Notes: generated from the letters alone by a model not told the origin. 43,636 nt of DNA from Clostridia bacterium (GCA_017550105.1 JAFYLQ010000021.1:1-43636); one strand, 5' to 3'; numbered from the stretch's first letter, positions 17,758 to 25,190 are shown. Numbers and translations: made by a program.

Positions 17758-18127
17758 AAATATCCCCTGCCTTTATCTCCGCTTGCCTGAGCACCGCCTG
17801 ATTTCTGTTTATGTAATTATTCAAATCCCTGTACGTGTTATTAAAAAGCAATGCCGAGTTATTGAAACGGGCTATTTCCCCATTCATATAATCAAGCTTC
17901 ATATTAAGATACGTGGAATAAATCTCGCTGAATTCATCGGGGGCCTTAAGAACCGTGTCAAGGGGAGTTGAAATATCGTAGCCTTTAAAAGCAACGTCCC
18001 CTCTCGGCACAGTAATCTCCGAGCTGATTTTGTAATCCAACTGTGAAAGCCAACGTATTTTTTTAGCCACGTCAACAGAGTTACTACGCTCGGAATCAAA
18101 AATCTCAATTGCATCTCTCAGTGTCAT
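17750..18127 (-). CDS. Candidate head-tail adaptor protein
   Basis: The 125-residue mostly helical protein (MTLRDAIEIFDSERSNSVD... and YMNGEIARFNNSALLFNN) is encoded directly between capsid-proximal genes and the hub. That is where podoviruses place their adaptor (P22 gp4 position). I see no diagnostic motif. An AGGTGGGG site precedes the ATG at 18127. The role is inferred from gene order. Confidence 0.65.
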   Translation of the reverse strand: MTLRDAIEIFDSERSNSVDVAKKIRWLSQLDYKISSEITVPRGDVAFKGYDISTPLDTVLKAPDEFSEIYSTYLNMKLDYMNGEIARFNNSALLFNNTYRDLNNYINRNQAVLRQAEIKAGDIYV

Positions 18128-18138
18128 ATAACCCCACC

Positions 18139-18351
18139 TTAAAGAGAGATATTTGCATCAATATACGCCGCCGAAACCGCCGCCATATTCTCACTGTTTT
18201 TAATTACCTCCGCAAAGCGCTCGGGAATTTCAACGGTCTTACCCGTCTGAACGAGTATACGCTCACCGTTCACCGCAACGAAACGCTCCGTATCATTTCT
18301 TGATGTTTTGGGAATAAAAACGCTCACAAGCTTTTCCTTAGTATTTGCCAT
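18139..18351 (-). CDS. Small phage head-associated protein of unknown function
   Basis: The 70-residue protein has the pattern VFIPKTSRND, FVAVNGERILVQTG and VEIPERFAEVI, which I associate with small conserved proteins next to capsid genes in Clostridia phages. It could be a capsid decoration or head-completion protein. A GGAG site precedes the ATG at 18351. Confidence 0.7.
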   Translation of the reverse strand: MANTKEKLVSVFIPKTSRNDTERFVAVNGERILVQTGKTVEIPERFAEVIKNSENMAAVSAAYIDANISL

Positions 18352-18374
18352 TTATATACACTCCTTTTTTGTGC

Positions 18375-18396
18375 GGGGCACCCTTTCGGGCACCCC
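18375..18396 (-). promoter_or_regulatory. GNRA-capped hairpin after the capsid gene
   Basis: In the minus-strand RNA, GGGGUGCCC and GGGUGCCCC form a nine-pair stem (two G-U wobbles) capped by GAAA, a stable GNRA tetraloop. No U run follows, so it is unlikely to be a terminator. It sits 20 bases after the capsid stop codon and is well placed to stabilise the capsid message. Confidence 0.6.
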
Positions 18397-18415
18397 TTGA
18401 ATATTAAAAATTAAA

Positions 18416-19429
18416 TCAGTTAGCCTTAGCGGTAGCACTGAATGCGGAACCGCTTTCGATTCTGATAAGGTATTCCTCAACAAGTCTTTTGGCAGTCTTA
18501 AGACCCTTCCAGCCGATTGAGGAGCGCTGATTAAGGGGGTCGTTGCCGTAGCCCTTCTGCTTAACGATGTGTTCAATACCGCCACCGTTGACACTTGTAA
18601 CACCGTAGGCATCGGCACCCATAATAAGGGTTGCAAACACGGCACAGCCGCCTGCACCCTCGTTCCAGATTTTAGCCTCGGTGCTTTCTACAAAACGAAC
18701 ACCGCCGAGGCAACCAATTTCACCCTTAAGCATATTTTCGGGAGAGGCATATTTCTGCACCTCCATCCACTGATTACCCGCCTCCTGCATAAGGTCGTAG
18801 GCAACGTAGGGGTGAATAATGCCCACGTAGTAGCCGTCGATTTTGGGGGCATTCATAGCCTTAAGCTCTGCCGCCGCCTTAAAAACGTCCTTAACGCGAA
18901 GAAGTGCGGTTTTATCAATGGCACCACGTGATGTAACTGCAGCCTCGGTGCCGTCCGCAGAAACCTTGGGGCAATAAAGCACGTTTGTACCGCCCACGAT
19001 TTCGTTTCTTACAATTGTGTCCATAGTAAGACCCGCCTGTGAAGCCAACTGCTTTGTAGCCTCAACAATGGTGTTGTCAACTGCAGTAAGCTCAAGAAGG
19101 TCGGTCTGCTCAATGTAGTCACCGTACTGCTCAACTGTGGCGCTAACGCTTGAAACGTTAAGCTTGTTGCCCGTGGGTGTTACGCCCTCTGTAAGGGGTG
19201 TAAGCGCCTTGGGAAGTGATGAGAACCTACGGAACTCAATAATCTTACCGCCGTTTTTGGGAATATCACGCTTCTGACCGAACTGGTCGTGAACAAGGTA
19301 GGGTGAAGCGAGGGTAATAAGAGTCTTGTCATAAAAGGTTTTCATTTCCGCAGAAAGTGATTCGGAGGTAGTTTTGTTCACCTCGTCACCTGCGGCAAAA
19401 AGCTGAATATTAAAAATATAGTCTGTCAT
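18416..19429 (-). CDS. Major capsid protein, N4-gp56 family
   Basis: The 337-residue protein has the family phrases SAEMKTFYDKTLI, VHDQFGQKRDIPKNGG, LTEGVTPTG and EQYGDYIEQTDLLELTAVDN. These fit the N4-gp56-type major capsid protein (HK97 fold). Its N terminus, MTDYIFNIQLFAAGDE, resembles the cleavable leader of ribosomal protein L27 in Firmicutes (NLQFF/A). The same motif is in the scaffold, and a Prp-type protease is encoded just upstream. An AAGGAA ribosome site precedes the ATG at 19429. A stable hairpin follows the gene. Confidence 0.9.
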   Translation of the reverse strand: MTDYIFNIQLFAAGDEVNKTTSESLSAEMKTFYDKTLITLASPYLVHDQFGQKRDIPKNGGKIIEFRRFSSLPKALTPLTEGVTPTGNKLNVSSVSATVEQYGDYIEQTDLLELTAVDNTIVEATKQLASQAGLTMDTIVRNEIVGGTNVLYCPKVSADGTEAAVTSRGAIDKTALLRVKDVFKAAAELKAMNAPKIDGYYVGIIHPYVAYDLMQEAGNQWMEVQKYASPENMLKGEIGCLGGVRFVESTEAKIWNEGAGGCAVFATLIMGADAYGVTSVNGGGIEHIVKQKGYGNDPLNQRSSIGWKGLKTAKRLVEEYLIRIESGSAFSATAKAN

Positions 19430-19450
19430 AAAAATTCCTTTCCGATGGTG

Positions 19451-20200
19451 CTAAAAGGAGATACTTGCACCATTCTCAACCTGTTTTAAAATTTTAAGAA
19501 TATCCTGTGAGGTCAGGGAATTAACGTCAACAGAGGTAACAACCGCACTTTCGGAGGAAACGCCGTTTTCAAGGGGACGTCTGCCCTTGGCTTCGATGCC
19601 CTTTACAACCTGCTCACGAACTCTGTCGGCGGTGTAAGCCATAGCACCCGAAAGAATTTCATCCTTGTGCACCGTCTCATAAGCGGCTTTTAAGGGAGCA
19701 CCACCCAAAAGAAGCTGAGAAAACAGCTTACTTCCACGAAGCTCATTTCTTAAATCAAAGTCGGGATACGTATTTTTCACCTCGTCGCTTTGTTTAATCC
19801 AATCACTGATTCTGCCCCTGAGTGTGCTAACCCTTTGCGCCTTCGTCACCCTTTCGGTCTGTTCAATCGGCTTTTCAATAAAATCAATAAGAGTATTTTC
19901 ATTACCGCTTTCAACTCCGTATTTTTTCAATAGTGACTCCACAAGGGGTGAAACACGCTCCTTGTACTCCTCAAGCTCCTTAGTCTGTTTAAACCTTTTG
20001 TCGATAATTGCCTGTGTCTTTTTCGTAAACTGCTCCTTGAATTTACCGCTTATTAATTGGTTAAATTCATCGTCAGTGCTTACGATTTCGGCACCTGACT
20101 GCCCGGCGACGGCATTTTCACCGCCCGATTCCCCGTTTACCGCTTCCGTGCCCTCACCTGCAAAAAGCTGCAAATCGGGAGTGTACCATAATTTTTTCAT
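19451..20200 (-). CDS. Phage scaffold protein (GP20/DUF4355-like)
   Basis: The 249-residue protein is acidic at first (20-50) and then strongly helical (QLISGKFKEQFTKKTQAIID, KRFKQTKELEEYKERVSPL). It ends in a Glu/Lys-poor tail, as scaffolds encoded before capsid genes usually do. The N terminus KLWYTPDLQLFAGEGTE carries the L27-like DLQLF/A motif. A double AAGGAAAGGAA ribosome site precedes the ATG at 20200. It should guide capsid assembly and be removed before packaging. Confidence 0.82.
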   Translation of the reverse strand: MKKLWYTPDLQLFAGEGTEAVNGESGGENAVAGQSGAEIVSTDDEFNQLISGKFKEQFTKKTQAIIDKRFKQTKELEEYKERVSPLVESLLKKYGVESGNENTLIDFIEKPIEQTERVTKAQRVSTLRGRISDWIKQSDEVKNTYPDFDLRNELRGSKLFSQLLLGGAPLKAAYETVHKDEILSGAMAYTADRVREQVVKGIEAKGRRPLENGVSSESAVVTSVDVNSLTSQDILKILKQVENGASISF

Positions 20201-20293
20201 TTTGTTTTCCTTTCCTTTAGAAAATGTTTATCCATCGTCTTTCCGAAGTGTCATTAAGATATATCTTTATATAAAACCCAAAGGGTTTATTAA
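20201..20293 (-). other. 93-base gap between Prp-like and scaffold genes with small palindromes
   Basis: The gap holds AAACCC/GGGTTT (20274-20288), followed on the minus strand by TTTTATATAAAG, and the palindrome AAGATATATCTT (about 20256-20267). It is the longest non-coding gap inside the structural operon, so a weak attenuator or internal start for scaffold and capsid is possible. No convincing promoter is seen. Confidence 0.4.
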
Positions 20294-20614
20294 CTATTCC
20301 ATTACCACGTAGTCGGGGTAGCTTTCCGCCAGCATCATAAAGCCCGTTAAAAAGGCATCAATAATCCCCTCGGTACGCTCCTTTGAAAAATCAAACTTTT
20401 CGATTTCAAAGTAGGCATAGCCGTCACGGACAATATTACGGTGAAGCCTTAGTCTGCCGAGGCTCTCCTCGTCAAGGACGGAGTTTATAAGTGCACCCAC
20501 AAGGGTGGATATCCCTGCACAAACCACGTCCTTACCCGAGGTGGCAAAGCCACTGTGACCCTCAACACTCAGAAGTATTTTTCCGTAGTATTCTCTGTAG
20601 CAAACCCGTGTCAA
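20294..20614 (-). CDS. Phage-encoded Prp-type cysteine protease
   Basis: The 106-residue protein resembles Prp/YsxB, the protease that trims the N terminus of ribosomal protein L27 in Firmicutes. The catalytic pair is visible as H20 in VEGHSGFA and C32 in GKDVVCAGIS, with the 12-residue spacing of the family. Its start is the TTG at 20614, overlapping the portal stop (TTGA), with a GGAGGG site 8 bases upstream. Located between portal and scaffold, it probably processes the scaffold and capsid, both of which carry L27-like leaders. It might also act on host L27. Confidence 0.88.
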   Translation of the reverse strand: MTRVCYREYYGKILLSVEGHSGFATSGKDVVCAGISTLVGALINSVLDEESLGRLRLHRNIVRDGYAYFEIEKFDFSKERTEGIIDAFLTGFMMLAESYPDYVVME

Positions 20615-22263
20615 AGCCTAATCCCTCCGCCACTGAGCTTAGCCGCAAGGGCTTCCTTACCCTCAAAATCCATCATACTTATGGCAATAAGTGCCTGTTG
20701 ACGAAGCTCGGGATTAAACATACCCGCGTTATATAACTGTAATGCAAGCTCGTTCTGACTGATTTTTGAAAAGGGACTTGCCTTTTCGGCGCTTACCTTA
20801 ATATCAAACACGGGCTTTCTTGAGCCCAACTCAATACCGAAGGTGCTACCCTGATTTTTAAGTCTGATGGCGGAATTATCATAGGAAATAAATTCCTGCT
20901 CACCGTTCTCCCCAAGGATTCTGAAAAATCTCGGCTCATCGTAAAATTGACGTATAAGCTCCACCGCAAGATTATTAAGCTCTGAAAAGGCTCTGTAGCC
21001 GCCCTTAACCATATCACGGGTAAGCTTACTGCCCGCCTCCTGCAATGCGGCAATAGCCGATGCGGCGGTAACACCGCTTGAAACACCGCCCTGTGAAAAA
21101 TCACGGTTACCGCTTGTTTCCTTAAGCTCGTCGATTTTACTGTTGAGAATACCTAAATAAATTTCGGGAATGCCCGACATACGGATTTCCCTGATACTGT
21201 CCTCACCAAGGTTGCTACCTGAAACGTGAACGAAATTATTGCTCCAGTCCGCAAACTCCTCCTCGTTAACAGCACCCGAGGAATTAATAAAATATCGGGG
21301 ATTTGTTGCCATGGTGGCATTCTTTACAAGGGCGTTGCCAAGTAAATCAATCTGCTTCTGAGCGTCCTTCATAATGTCGATGTAGCCGAAGCCACAGGGT
21401 GTGCCCTCCTCAACAAATAGGGAGTCAAAAACAAAGGGATACTGACCGTGGTCGTAAAAACCCCTGTCCGCATATTCGGGGTCGTTTTCCGAGGCATACA
21501 AAAGCTCGTTGTTGCAAATTTTACAGTAATGCACCGTCTCAACACCGTTTTTAATGACCTTGTAATAGCGGTCAATAACCGCACTTTTTTCCGAGGTATC
21601 AATATTGTCGTCGAATACGTATTTTGCAATCTCTACAGATGACGAGCCAAGCTTACCCTCAAGCTGAGGATAAAGACCGCACAAGGTGTCGTTATCCGTA
21701 AGCTCCACGTGGAATATATTTTTACTTTTCTGAACGTCCTTGATACCGGGCTCCCAGAAAAGATTAAGCACGTCCACCTGCCTGATTTCAACGTCGCCCA
21801 AGCCGTTATTCTTCAAGGGATTCCAGAAGATACCGTAAACGGCTGTACCCGCCTTAAGCTTGTACCACCATGCGTCGCTATAGATTTTCTCAAAGCCGTT
21901 ACGCTCAAAAACCACGGGCAGAATCTGTGAAAGAACCCTTGCGGCATTCTCGTCACTTTTCTCACGGGGCAGGCAGGTAACCGTCGGGTAATTATCCATA
22001 GCGTCCGCATGCTTGTTGGCAATTGAGTTAAAAAGCCACGCCGATGCATTTTTATCACCCTTGTCACCCCTTAACTGCTCCCAATGTCGCATTTTAAACC
22101 ACTGCTCATTGTCAACAATTCTGTTTTCGAGGGCGGTTTTGCCCTCCTTGTATTTTTTAAGAATGCCTAAAGCCTTCTCAACCTCATCCTTGCCGATAAC
22201 ACCCCTTGTACCGATTGCCTCGACAGGCTTCACCTTTTCATAAGTCTTTTTATTTTTCTTCAT
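20611..22263 (-). CDS. Phage portal protein
   Basis: The 550-residue protein follows the large terminase. It shows portal-like phrases: ENRIVDNEQWFKMRHWEQLR, DVEIRQVDVLNLFWEPGI, DIMKDAQKQIDLLGNALVKN and GVTAASAIAALQEAGSK. The last of these is the long helical region that lines the DNA channel in portals. A TAAGGAG overlapping the terminase stop serves as ribosome site. It forms the dodecameric DNA entry ring. No truncation is evident. Confidence 0.88.
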   Translation of the reverse strand: MKKNKKTYEKVKPVEAIGTRGVIGKDEVEKALGILKKYKEGKTALENRIVDNEQWFKMRHWEQLRGDKGDKNASAWLFNSIANKHADAMDNYPTVTCLPREKSDENAARVLSQILPVVFERNGFEKIYSDAWWYKLKAGTAVYGIFWNPLKNNGLGDVEIRQVDVLNLFWEPGIKDVQKSKNIFHVELTDNDTLCGLYPQLEGKLGSSSVEIAKYVFDDNIDTSEKSAVIDRYYKVIKNGVETVHYCKICNNELLYASENDPEYADRGFYDHGQYPFVFDSLFVEEGTPCGFGYIDIMKDAQKQIDLLGNALVKNATMATNPRYFINSSGAVNEEEFADWSNNFVHVSGSNLGEDSIREIRMSGIPEIYLGILNSKIDELKETSGNRDFSQGGVSSGVTAASAIAALQEAGSKLTRDMVKGGYRAFSELNNLAVELIRQFYDEPRFFRILGENGEQEFISYDNSAIRLKNQGSTFGIELGSRKPVFDIKVSAEKASPFSKISQNELALQLYNAGMFNPELRQQALIAISMMDFEGKEALAAKLSGGGIRL

Positions 22264-22272
22264 ATTTTCTCC

Positions 22273-23646
22273 TTAAATAGTCCTGTAGCGCCCCTTATTC
22301 AGGTCAAGTGGGTCGTCACCAAGGACTGCATTTTTCTTTTTATAAGTGGGTGCAATGGGTCTTGCCATACACATATATCTGACCTCGTCCGCAACGTGGT
22401 CCTCGCCCGTGGTGTCAAGGTCCTCGGGATTTGTGTTACTGAATTTAAGCTCGGGCACAGTTCTTATAAACCCCTTGCAGGTGTTAAACACATACATCAT
22501 CGGTATGCCGTTATCATCAAAGCTTAATCTGTAATGAACCTGCATCCAACCGGGAAGACGCTTGTTGTCACCCTTGGTAAAATAAATGCCGTTTCTGACG
22601 GCGGCTTCAATAATGGCTTCACCCCTTGAGGCATCCCATATTGAAGGGTCCGCAACCCCCTGAATATGCTTGTTTTTTAACCATCGGTGGGTGCTTTCAA
22701 TTTCTGCAATCTCCGAAAATATTTTCTCGGGCGGCCACTTAACACCCTCGTTGGGTGACTTGGTACAGCCGTAAAGCTCAAGTATGCGGTAAAGTCTGCC
22801 ATCGTAGTCCACCGCCCACCAGGCGCACGAAAAGGGCTTTGCATAGCCGAAGTCAAAGGAACGGTATATGAGCCAATCACTCGGTATTTCAAAGGGCTCA
22901 ATAACGTGTGTAAAGGTGCCCTCCCTGTAATTATCGGGCACGTCGCGGAATTCCTCAAAAAACTGACCGTCAAAAATATCCCAATTACCAAAGCGGTGAG
23001 CCTGACGGAGTTTTTCGGGAAGTGAATCAAGCACCTTAACGTACTCGGGATTGGTTTTCATAAGCACCGTGTTATCATCAATGGTAGCGGGTATGAATAC
23101 GTAATCCTCAGGGTCCTCACCCGCCTCGTAGCGCCCCTTTACAAAAAGACGCTTAAACCAGTTGTGACCCACGCCACCGGGGTTCCCCGTAAAGTACATA
23201 CGGGGCTTAAAATCCTCACGGGTGGTACGGTTACAGGTCATCAGAAACTGAATCTGCGTAAAGGTGAAATGGGTGCATTCCTCAACCCCTATTACGTCGT
23301 ACTCCTGACCCTGATACTGATAAATATCGTTTTCCGTGTCGCAGTAGCCAAGGCGGATTCGTGAGCCGTTCGGGAAAATGAACGCCCTTTCGTCACGCTT
23401 GTACCGTGCAATGCCGTTAAGAAGTGACAATAGGGGTAAAAGGTGATTTTCACGAAGCTCGGGCAAGGTCTTACGAAGCAGAAGCAATTTAAGACCGCTG
23501 TATTGAAGGGCAAGAAGCACGAATTTCGTTCTTAAAGCCCAAGACTTACCGCCGCCTCTGGCACCCCCGTAGCCGATAAATCTTTTTGTGCTTTCGAAGA
23601 ATTCTTTTTGCTTTTCATTTGGGGGTGAAATAACAAGCTCCTTCAT
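22273..23646 (-). CDS. Phage terminase large subunit
   Basis: This DNA-packaging ATPase/nuclease (457 residues) has Walker A YGGARGGGKSWALR near the N terminus and Walker B DVIGVEECTHF, followed by a coupling motif FTGNPGG. The RNase-H-like nuclease domain keeps its acidic residues in RSFDFGYAKPF, GVADPSIWD and EDHVADEVRYM. I place the start at the ATG at 23646, overlapping the small-terminase stop (ATGA) with a GTGGAG site, rather than the GTG at 23655. All catalytic motifs look intact. Confidence 0.93.
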   Translation of the reverse strand: MKELVISPPNEKQKEFFESTKRFIGYGGARGGGKSWALRTKFVLLALQYSGLKLLLLRKTLPELRENHLLPLLSLLNGIARYKRDERAFIFPNGSRIRLGYCDTENDIYQYQGQEYDVIGVEECTHFTFTQIQFLMTCNRTTREDFKPRMYFTGNPGGVGHNWFKRLFVKGRYEAGEDPEDYVFIPATIDDNTVLMKTNPEYVKVLDSLPEKLRQAHRFGNWDIFDGQFFEEFRDVPDNYREGTFTHVIEPFEIPSDWLIYRSFDFGYAKPFSCAWWAVDYDGRLYRILELYGCTKSPNEGVKWPPEKIFSEIAEIESTHRWLKNKHIQGVADPSIWDASRGEAIIEAAVRNGIYFTKGDNKRLPGWMQVHYRLSFDDNGIPMMYVFNTCKGFIRTVPELKFSNTNPEDLDTTGEDHVADEVRYMCMARPIAPTYKKKNAVLGDDPLDLNKGRYRTI

Positions 23647-23909
23647 CGGCTCCACTCCTGAAGTTGTTTTTCAAGCTTTATAATTACGCCCTCCGAAGCC
23701 TGTGCCGTACCATCGCAATTTTCAAGTAAATCATAAAGTTCCCTCAATGCACTTACGCTTTCCTTCAGAAATTTAGCGTCAATTTTGGCTTCGCCCGTAG
23801 CCTTAAAATTCTTACGGGCACGTTTGATAATATCGTCAATAAGTGCGCTCATATTGTTGGTTGCCGATGAAACTCGTTTGTATTTATCGTCAGTCTTTTT
23901 TTCTCTCAA
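23643..23909 (-). CDS. Putative phage terminase small subunit
   Basis: The 88-residue helical protein (SATNNMSALIDDIIKRARKN, AKFLKESVSALRELYDLLEN) lies directly upstream of the large terminase, the usual place of the DNA-recognition subunit. I place the start at the TTG at 23909. It overlaps the previous stop as TTGA and has AAAGGGG 8 bases upstream; longer in-frame readings would overlap that gene more deeply. It is shorter than typical small terminases, so the assignment rests mainly on position. Confidence 0.68.
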   Translation of the reverse strand: MREKKTDDKYKRVSSATNNMSALIDDIIKRARKNFKATGEAKIDAKFLKESVSALRELYDLLENCDGTAQASEGVIIKLEKQLQEWSR

Positions 23910-24133
23910 GACTTTAAGCCCCTTTCGTAAAGAATGGAAAGATTTCGGTAATGACTGCATTTTCTCCCGCCCGAGGTACAACAAACCGACTCCTCGTAAT
24001 TTCTTTTTAAAAAATTACTTGTGAATTTGTGCAAGCACTCGGTGTCCTTCAGAACGCCCTCGCAGGCAATAAAGCCGTCGCCCTCTTCAATATAAAAAGG
24101 ACAGTCAATTCTTCCTTCAATTAATTTTGACAT
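23906..24133 (-). CDS. Small cysteine-rich, probably zinc-binding phage protein
   Basis: The 75-residue protein contains IDCPFYIEEGDGFIACEG, TECLHKF, SVCCTSGGRKCSHY. Spaced Cys/His pairs suggest one or two zinc sites. It is the first gene of the structural operon, ahead of the terminase genes, where similar small CPFY proteins occur in Firmicute prophages. It may be a transcription or packaging factor. The AGGAGG ribosome site overlaps a CTGTAC half-operator. Confidence 0.72.
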   Translation of the reverse strand: MSKLIEGRIDCPFYIEEGDGFIACEGVLKDTECLHKFTSNFLKRNYEESVCCTSGGRKCSHYRNLSILYERGLKS

Positions 24134-24147
24134 TTTTCTTGTACCTC

Positions 24148-24254
24148 CTGTACTATTATTGGTATTGACATTAATATGAAAATGGTTTATATTATTCCTG
24201 TAAGTTGTACAGATTTCCGAACCGCAATTCTATTATAGTACAGGTTTCTGTACT
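24148..24254. promoter_or_regulatory. Repressor operators in the divergent phage control region
   Basis: The main site is a perfect inverted repeat, AGTACAG (24237-24243), GTTT, CTGTACT (24248-24254). It fills the spacer between the -35 and -10 of the structural promoter. A second palindrome, CTGTA-N5-TACAG (24198-24212), lies at the predicted start of the repressor transcript. A single CTGTACT half-site at 24148-24154 overlaps the ribosome site of the first structural gene. These are likely binding sites of the adjacent Cro/CI-type protein. Confidence 0.72.
24165..24193 (+). promoter_or_regulatory. Promoter of the repressor gene
   Basis: TTGACA (24165-24170), a 17-base spacer and TATATT (24188-24193) predict a start near 24200, inside the CTGTA-N5-TACAG palindrome. 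This suggests autoregulation. Confidence 0.8.
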
Positions 24255-24260
24255 TTTCAA
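24232..24260 (-). promoter_or_regulatory. Promoter of the phage structural operon
   Basis: On the minus strand, TTGAAA (24260-24255), a 17-base spacer and consensus TATAAT (24237-24232) point to the terminase-to-amidase genes. The main operator occupies the whole spacer, so bound repressor would block RNA polymerase. Confidence 0.8.
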
Positions 24261-24329
24261 CCTCAAAAACAAACATTTGTTCGTTTTGCAAATATTTGTA
24301 ACTTTGCACAAAAACAGGGGGCTTCCATT

Positions 24330-24665
24330 GTGAATATGTATGAAAAAATCATAGGATTATGTAACGAAAAGGGCATAAAGGTGGCAGGCTTGTGCAAGGC
24401 AACGGGCATTCCCAAGAGTACGCTATCCGAATTAAAGCAGGGCAGAACCAAAACCTTATCCACTCAGACTCTCAGCAAAATAGCCCAGTACTTTAACGTA
24501 TCACTGGGGTACTTTGACGAAAACTTTGACCCTGTTGAGGAAGTCCGTGACGAACTTTTTGAAAAACGAAAACTGCTTTTTGATATGTCAAAACGAGCAA
24601 CCGAGGACCAGCTTGACACGTTTTTAGTAATGTTTCAGGCGTTAATAGATAAGGAGAACGAATAA
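24330..24665 (+). CDS. Cro/CI-type HTH repressor
   Basis: The 111-residue protein has an N-terminal XRE helix-turn-helix (about 3-60): VAGLCKATGIPKSTLSELKQ, then TLSKIAQYFNVSLGYF. A short helical C-terminal part probably dimerises. It lacks a peptidase domain. The GTG start at 24330 follows an AGGGGG site. It is divergent from the structural operon and flanked by the operators described here. It probably holds that operon silent and, with the ImmA-like protein encoded 5 bases downstream, forms an immunity switch. Confidence 0.88.
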   Translation: MNMYEKIIGLCNEKGIKVAGLCKATGIPKSTLSELKQGRTKTLSTQTLSKIAQYFNVSLGYFDENFDPVEEVRDELFEKRKLLFDMSKRATEDQLDTFLVMFQALIDKENE

Positions 24666-24670
24666 GCCGA

Positions 24671-24877
24671 ATGAGCCGTATTGTAAGACAAATAAAAATG
24701 CCGCTGACCATCAGGGCGTTTACCCTACCCGATGCCAACGGCGACTTTAATATTTATATTAACCAAGACTTATCCGACGAGGCTAAGCGTAAATCCCTCG
24801 CCCACGAATACCTCCACATTGAAAACAACGATTTTCAAAAAAACGAATTCGCAAGAATTATTGAAAAAGACGGCTGA
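24671..24877 (+). CDS. Mini ImmA/IrrE-like HExxH metallopeptidase
   Basis: The 68-residue protein has TIRAFTLPDANGDFNIYINQ followed by LAHEYLHIENNDF, whose HExxH is the zinc-peptidase signature of ImmA/IrrE proteins. Full-length members are about 130-200 residues, so this is a minimal form, also seen as stand-alone small proteins. It lies 5 bases after the repressor gene and could inactivate the repressor upon induction, as ImmA does with ImmR in ICEBs1. Activity of such a short form is uncertain. The ribosome site GGAG is about 13 bases upstream. Confidence 0.72.
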   Translation: MSRIVRQIKMPLTIRAFTLPDANGDFNIYINQDLSDEAKRKSLAHEYLHIENNDFQKNEFARIIEKDG

Positions 24878-24897
24878 CAAACGTCAGCCGTCTTTTT
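24866..24897 (+). terminator. Rho-independent terminator of the repressor operon
   Basis: GACGGCTGAC (24869-24878) pairs perfectly with GTCAGCCGTC (24883-24892), followed by TTTTT. The stop codon of the ImmA-like gene lies in the left arm. Confidence 0.92.
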
Positions 24898-25190
24898 CAA
24901 TGCGTAATTCGTAATGCGTAATGCGTAATTATTGGGGAAGCTTTGCTTCCGATTCTAAAATAAAGTAAAAGTAATGCGAAGCCTCGCCTCCCTGCTTTAG
25001 GAGGGAGGGGGACCGTCGTCAGACGGTGGAGGGTCCCTAGCCCGAAAAAGTAAACTCTACAATAAAACAAAACGGGTCAGGCAAGCCTGACCCCTACAGT
25101 AATTTATTGTTTTGCATCAACTTATTTAAAATTCGGAAGCGAAGCTTCCCCGAAACTCCTCATTCCTAATTCCTAATTCCTCACTACAAA
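24898..25190. repeat. Repeat cluster right of the phage block (families C, A, B)
   Basis: No gene is visible. The order is: GCGTAATTCGTAATG words (24900-24930); a palindromic GGAAGCTTTGCTTCC linker; family A copy (24974-25037) with hairpin CCGTC/GACGG; truncated family B copy (25036-25097) ending CCCCTAC; an AATTCGGAAGCGAAGCTTCC linker; CTCATTCCTAATTC words (25156-25183). No att-like direct repeat matching the left edge was recognised. Confidence 0.75.

Noticed and set aside
9465-24133. Siphovirus-type prophage
   Set aside because: No tape-measure, major tail or tail-terminator gene is found between the capsid and fibre genes; the order fits a short-tailed phage.
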